Shown here piece by piece: positions 62,688-64,000 of a DNA stretch of 64,000 nucleotides (position 1 is its first letter; each line of letters begins with the position of its first letter). Below the pieces are notes generated by a model that saw only the letters and a program-made list of their open reading frames with translations, did no database searches and was not told where the DNA came from. Source of the DNA: Pseudomonas putida W15Oct28 (GTDB lineage Bacteria > Pseudomonadota > Gammaproteobacteria > Pseudomonadales > Pseudomonadaceae). The stretch is from positions 62,001-126,000 of the forward strand of contig NZ_JENB01000001.1 of assembly GCF_000708715.2 (NCBI RefSeq), read 5' to 3'. Both the position numbers and the translations under genes were made by a program.

Positions 62688-63563
62688 ATGAGCCCGCTGA
62701 AACACATCCTGGTCGCCACCGACCTGTCCCCCCACGCTCGCAACGCGGCGGAGCGTGCTGCCTACCTGAGCAACGCGCAGCAGGCCTCACTAGACCTGCT
62801 CTACGTTGCCAACCCGGCCCCCTTCGAACGCCTCAAGCAGTTGGTGGCGCCTGATGACGACCTGTTGAAGCGCGTGCTGGACAGCGCCGGCGAAAAAACC
62901 CGCGCACTGGCAGCCCTGCTGTTCCAGCGCTACGACATTTCTGCTGGGGTGCAGGTCGCCAGCGGCTCGGTGATCACCGAGATCACCCGGGTGGTGCAGG
63001 ACAAGCACAGCAACCTGCTGGTATGCGGAGCCAAGGGCCAGAGCGTGGCGCGGCGCCTGCTGCTGGGTTCAACCGTGCAGAAAATGCTAAACCACATGCC
63101 CTGCCCTTTGCTGGTGGTCAAACCGGCCCCGCGTGACGCCTACCGCACTGTGCTGGTGCCAGTCGATTTCTCACCGGTTTCGCTGCGCGCCATCAAACTG
63201 GCCAAAACCATTGCCCCGCAGGCCGAAATCATTCTGCTACACGTGTACGAAGCCCCGTTCGAAGGCAGCGTGCGCTTCGCCCATATCGACCACGACACCC
63301 TTACCCATTACCGCAATGTCATCCGCAAGGATGCGGAGGCGCAACTCGCTGCGCTGAGTGAGGCTGCCGGCATGGCCGATGCACGGCAGATTCTGGTGCA
63401 CGGTGACCCTGGCTGGCTCATTGCCGAACAGGAACAGGAGCTGGAGTGCGACCTGATCGTGGTCGGCAAGCAGGGTGCAAGCGCGCTGGAGGAGCTGTTG
63501 GTTGGCAGCGTCACAAAGCACGTACTGAACGAATCGCAGTGTGATGTGCTGGTCTCTCCCTGA
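62688..63563 (+). CDS. Tandem universal stress protein (UspA type)
   Basis: A 291-residue protein of two UspA domains: domain 1 (about 1-145: HILVATDLSPHARNAAERAA) and domain 2 (about 150-290: VLVPVDFSPVSLRAIKLAKTI, with the G-2X-G-9X-G(S/T) ATP motif in VGKQGASALEELLVGSVTKHVL). Domain 1 has a similar motif in CGAKGQSVARRLLLGSTVQKML. ATP-binding tandem Usp proteins help survival under stress and starvation. ATG at 62688 has AAGGAG upstream. Confidence 0.9.
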   Translation: MSPLKHILVATDLSPHARNAAERAAYLSNAQQASLDLLYVANPAPFERLKQLVAPDDDLLKRVLDSAGEKTRALAALLFQRYDISAGVQVASGSVITEITRVVQDKHSNLLVCGAKGQSVARRLLLGSTVQKMLNHMPCPLLVVKPAPRDAYRTVLVPVDFSPVSLRAIKLAKTIAPQAEIILLHVYEAPFEGSVRFAHIDHDTLTHYRNVIRKDAEAQLAALSEAAGMADARQILVHGDPGWLIAEQEQELECDLIVVGKQGASALEELLVGSVTKHVLNESQCDVLVSP

Positions 63564-63660
63564 CGCTCCGAACCCGACGGGTAGCCTCCATCCAGGGGCT
63601 GCCCTCTTGCGCTAGTGTGTAAATGGCAGCCTTGCAACGGTTCAAGAAAAGCACGACACT

Positions 63661-63684
63661 CGCTATATACTTTTCTATATATCG
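63661..63684. promoter_or_regulatory. AT-rich inverted repeat upstream of tetR
   Basis: CGCTATATAC and CTATATATCG pair at 8 of 10 positions around a 4-base centre, 28 bases before the TetR start. It could be an autoregulatory operator; the second arm also resembles a -10 element. Confidence 0.5.
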
Positions 63685-63711
63685 ACTTTCAAAAGCCCAG
63701 ATGAAACCGTG

Positions 63712-64000
63712 ATGTACGCTCAACCCGTCATGCCAGACACTGCCAACGATGACGCTGACGCACCGTTAGCCGCGATCAATCACTCACTGGGCAACCCCGG
63801 TATACAACGCAAGAATCGCAAACTGATCCTGCAAGCTGCCAGCGAATCGTTCGCCACGACCGGTTTCACCGCCACCCACTCGCACGATATTGCCGAGCGC
63901 GCCGGGGTGCCCAAGGCCAATCTCTATTACTACTTCCAGACAAAAGAGAACCTGTACGTCCAAGTGCTGATGGGTTTTATCGAGCCGCTGGTGAGGGCCT
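63712..64000 (+). CDS. TetR-family regulator, 5' part only
   Basis: The frame opens at ATG 63712 and runs off the right edge after 96 residues. A TetR HTH is present at about 34-80: KLILQAASESFATTGFTATHSHDIAERAGVPKANLYYYFQTKENLYVQVL. The hydrophilic 30-residue N-terminal extension is longer than usual and ends in GIQRKNRK; a second ATG six codons in is also possible. The ligand domain and target genes lie outside the window. Confidence 0.88.
   Translation, partial: MYAQPVMPDTANDDADAPLAAINHSLGNPGIQRKNRKLILQAASESFATTGFTATHSHDIAERAGVPKANLYYYFQTKENLYVQVLMGFIEPLVRA

Noticed and set aside
62419..62790. 123-codon minus-strand frame before the universal stress protein
   Set aside because: It overlaps the 5' end of the well-supported plus-strand gene and has no recognisable domain.
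1..64000. tRNA, rRNA or riboswitch genes
   Set aside because: No cloverleaf with conserved TTCGAATCC-type arms, no rRNA segments and no riboswitch core was recognised by eye; a covariance-model search would be needed to exclude small RNAs.

Overview
The window is a GC-rich (~65%) chromosomal segment of a Pseudomonas putida-group bacterium. The evidence is the two P. putida-type REP families (GTAGGAGCGGCCTTG and GTGGGAGCGGGC arms) scattered between genes, the lanthanide/calcium pair of PQQ ethanol dehydrogenases (pedH/pedE) with their satellite genes, a pst operon next to that cluster, an Anbu proteasome-like operon, and an SfnB-type gene. No tRNA, rRNA, CRISPR array, prophage or intact insertion sequence was seen. 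It reads as core and flexible metabolic chromosome.

Layout. 1-4.6 kb: end of a RidA gene, then the Anbu operon (circularly permuted ATP-grasp, alpha-E protein, transglutaminase-like protein, Anbu protease). 5.1-8.8 kb: D-serine use (GntP-type permease, dsdA, LysR regulator, all in one direction). 9-16 kb: a mevalonate-catabolic island. A MocR-type regulator is transcribed away from mvaA-mvaB (degradative HMG-CoA reductase and lyase), followed by a small two-TM protein, a TctA-like permease and an OprD porin. 16-19.4 kb: hipBA toxin-antitoxin pair, an unknown membrane protein and OsmC.

19.7-43.3 kb: the alcohol-oxidation cluster. It holds a hybrid kinase (ErcS-like), ercA, an orphan 23-residue pqqA, an aldehyde dehydrogenase, pedH, a metallo-hydrolase, a SoxYZ-like carrier, a binding protein, cytochrome c550 and divergent pedE. 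These are followed by a pentapeptide protein, pedS2/pedR2, an ABC-transporter set with beta-propeller and CXXCW proteins, pedR1/agmR, a second hybrid kinase (NahK/ErcS'-like) and a FIST/NosP protein. Alcohols are oxidised in the periplasm by PedE or PedH, electrons leave through the cytochrome, and aldehydes are taken on by the ALDH. Two shared DNA signals stand out: a CTAC-N4-GTAG-type box near most promoters of the cluster, and a 15-bp palindrome CGGGAA-N3-TTCCCG found upstream of both pedE and pedH.

43.5-51.8 kb: a porin, a coupled Fic-like/HAD pair (the Fic motif lacks its catalytic His), pstSCAB with a Pho box, ppk2 and a Nudix hydrolase. 51.9-58.5 kb: small membrane proteins, an XRE regulator with a palindrome at its 5' end, a hydratase, an MFS carrier, an Fe-ADH and a LysR regulator with four ordered half-sites. 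58.6-62.4 kb: sfnB-like flavoprotein behind a sigma54-type promoter, then a MetI-MetQ-MetN-type ABC importer. 62.7-64 kb: a tandem universal stress protein and the start of a TetR regulator cut by the window edge.
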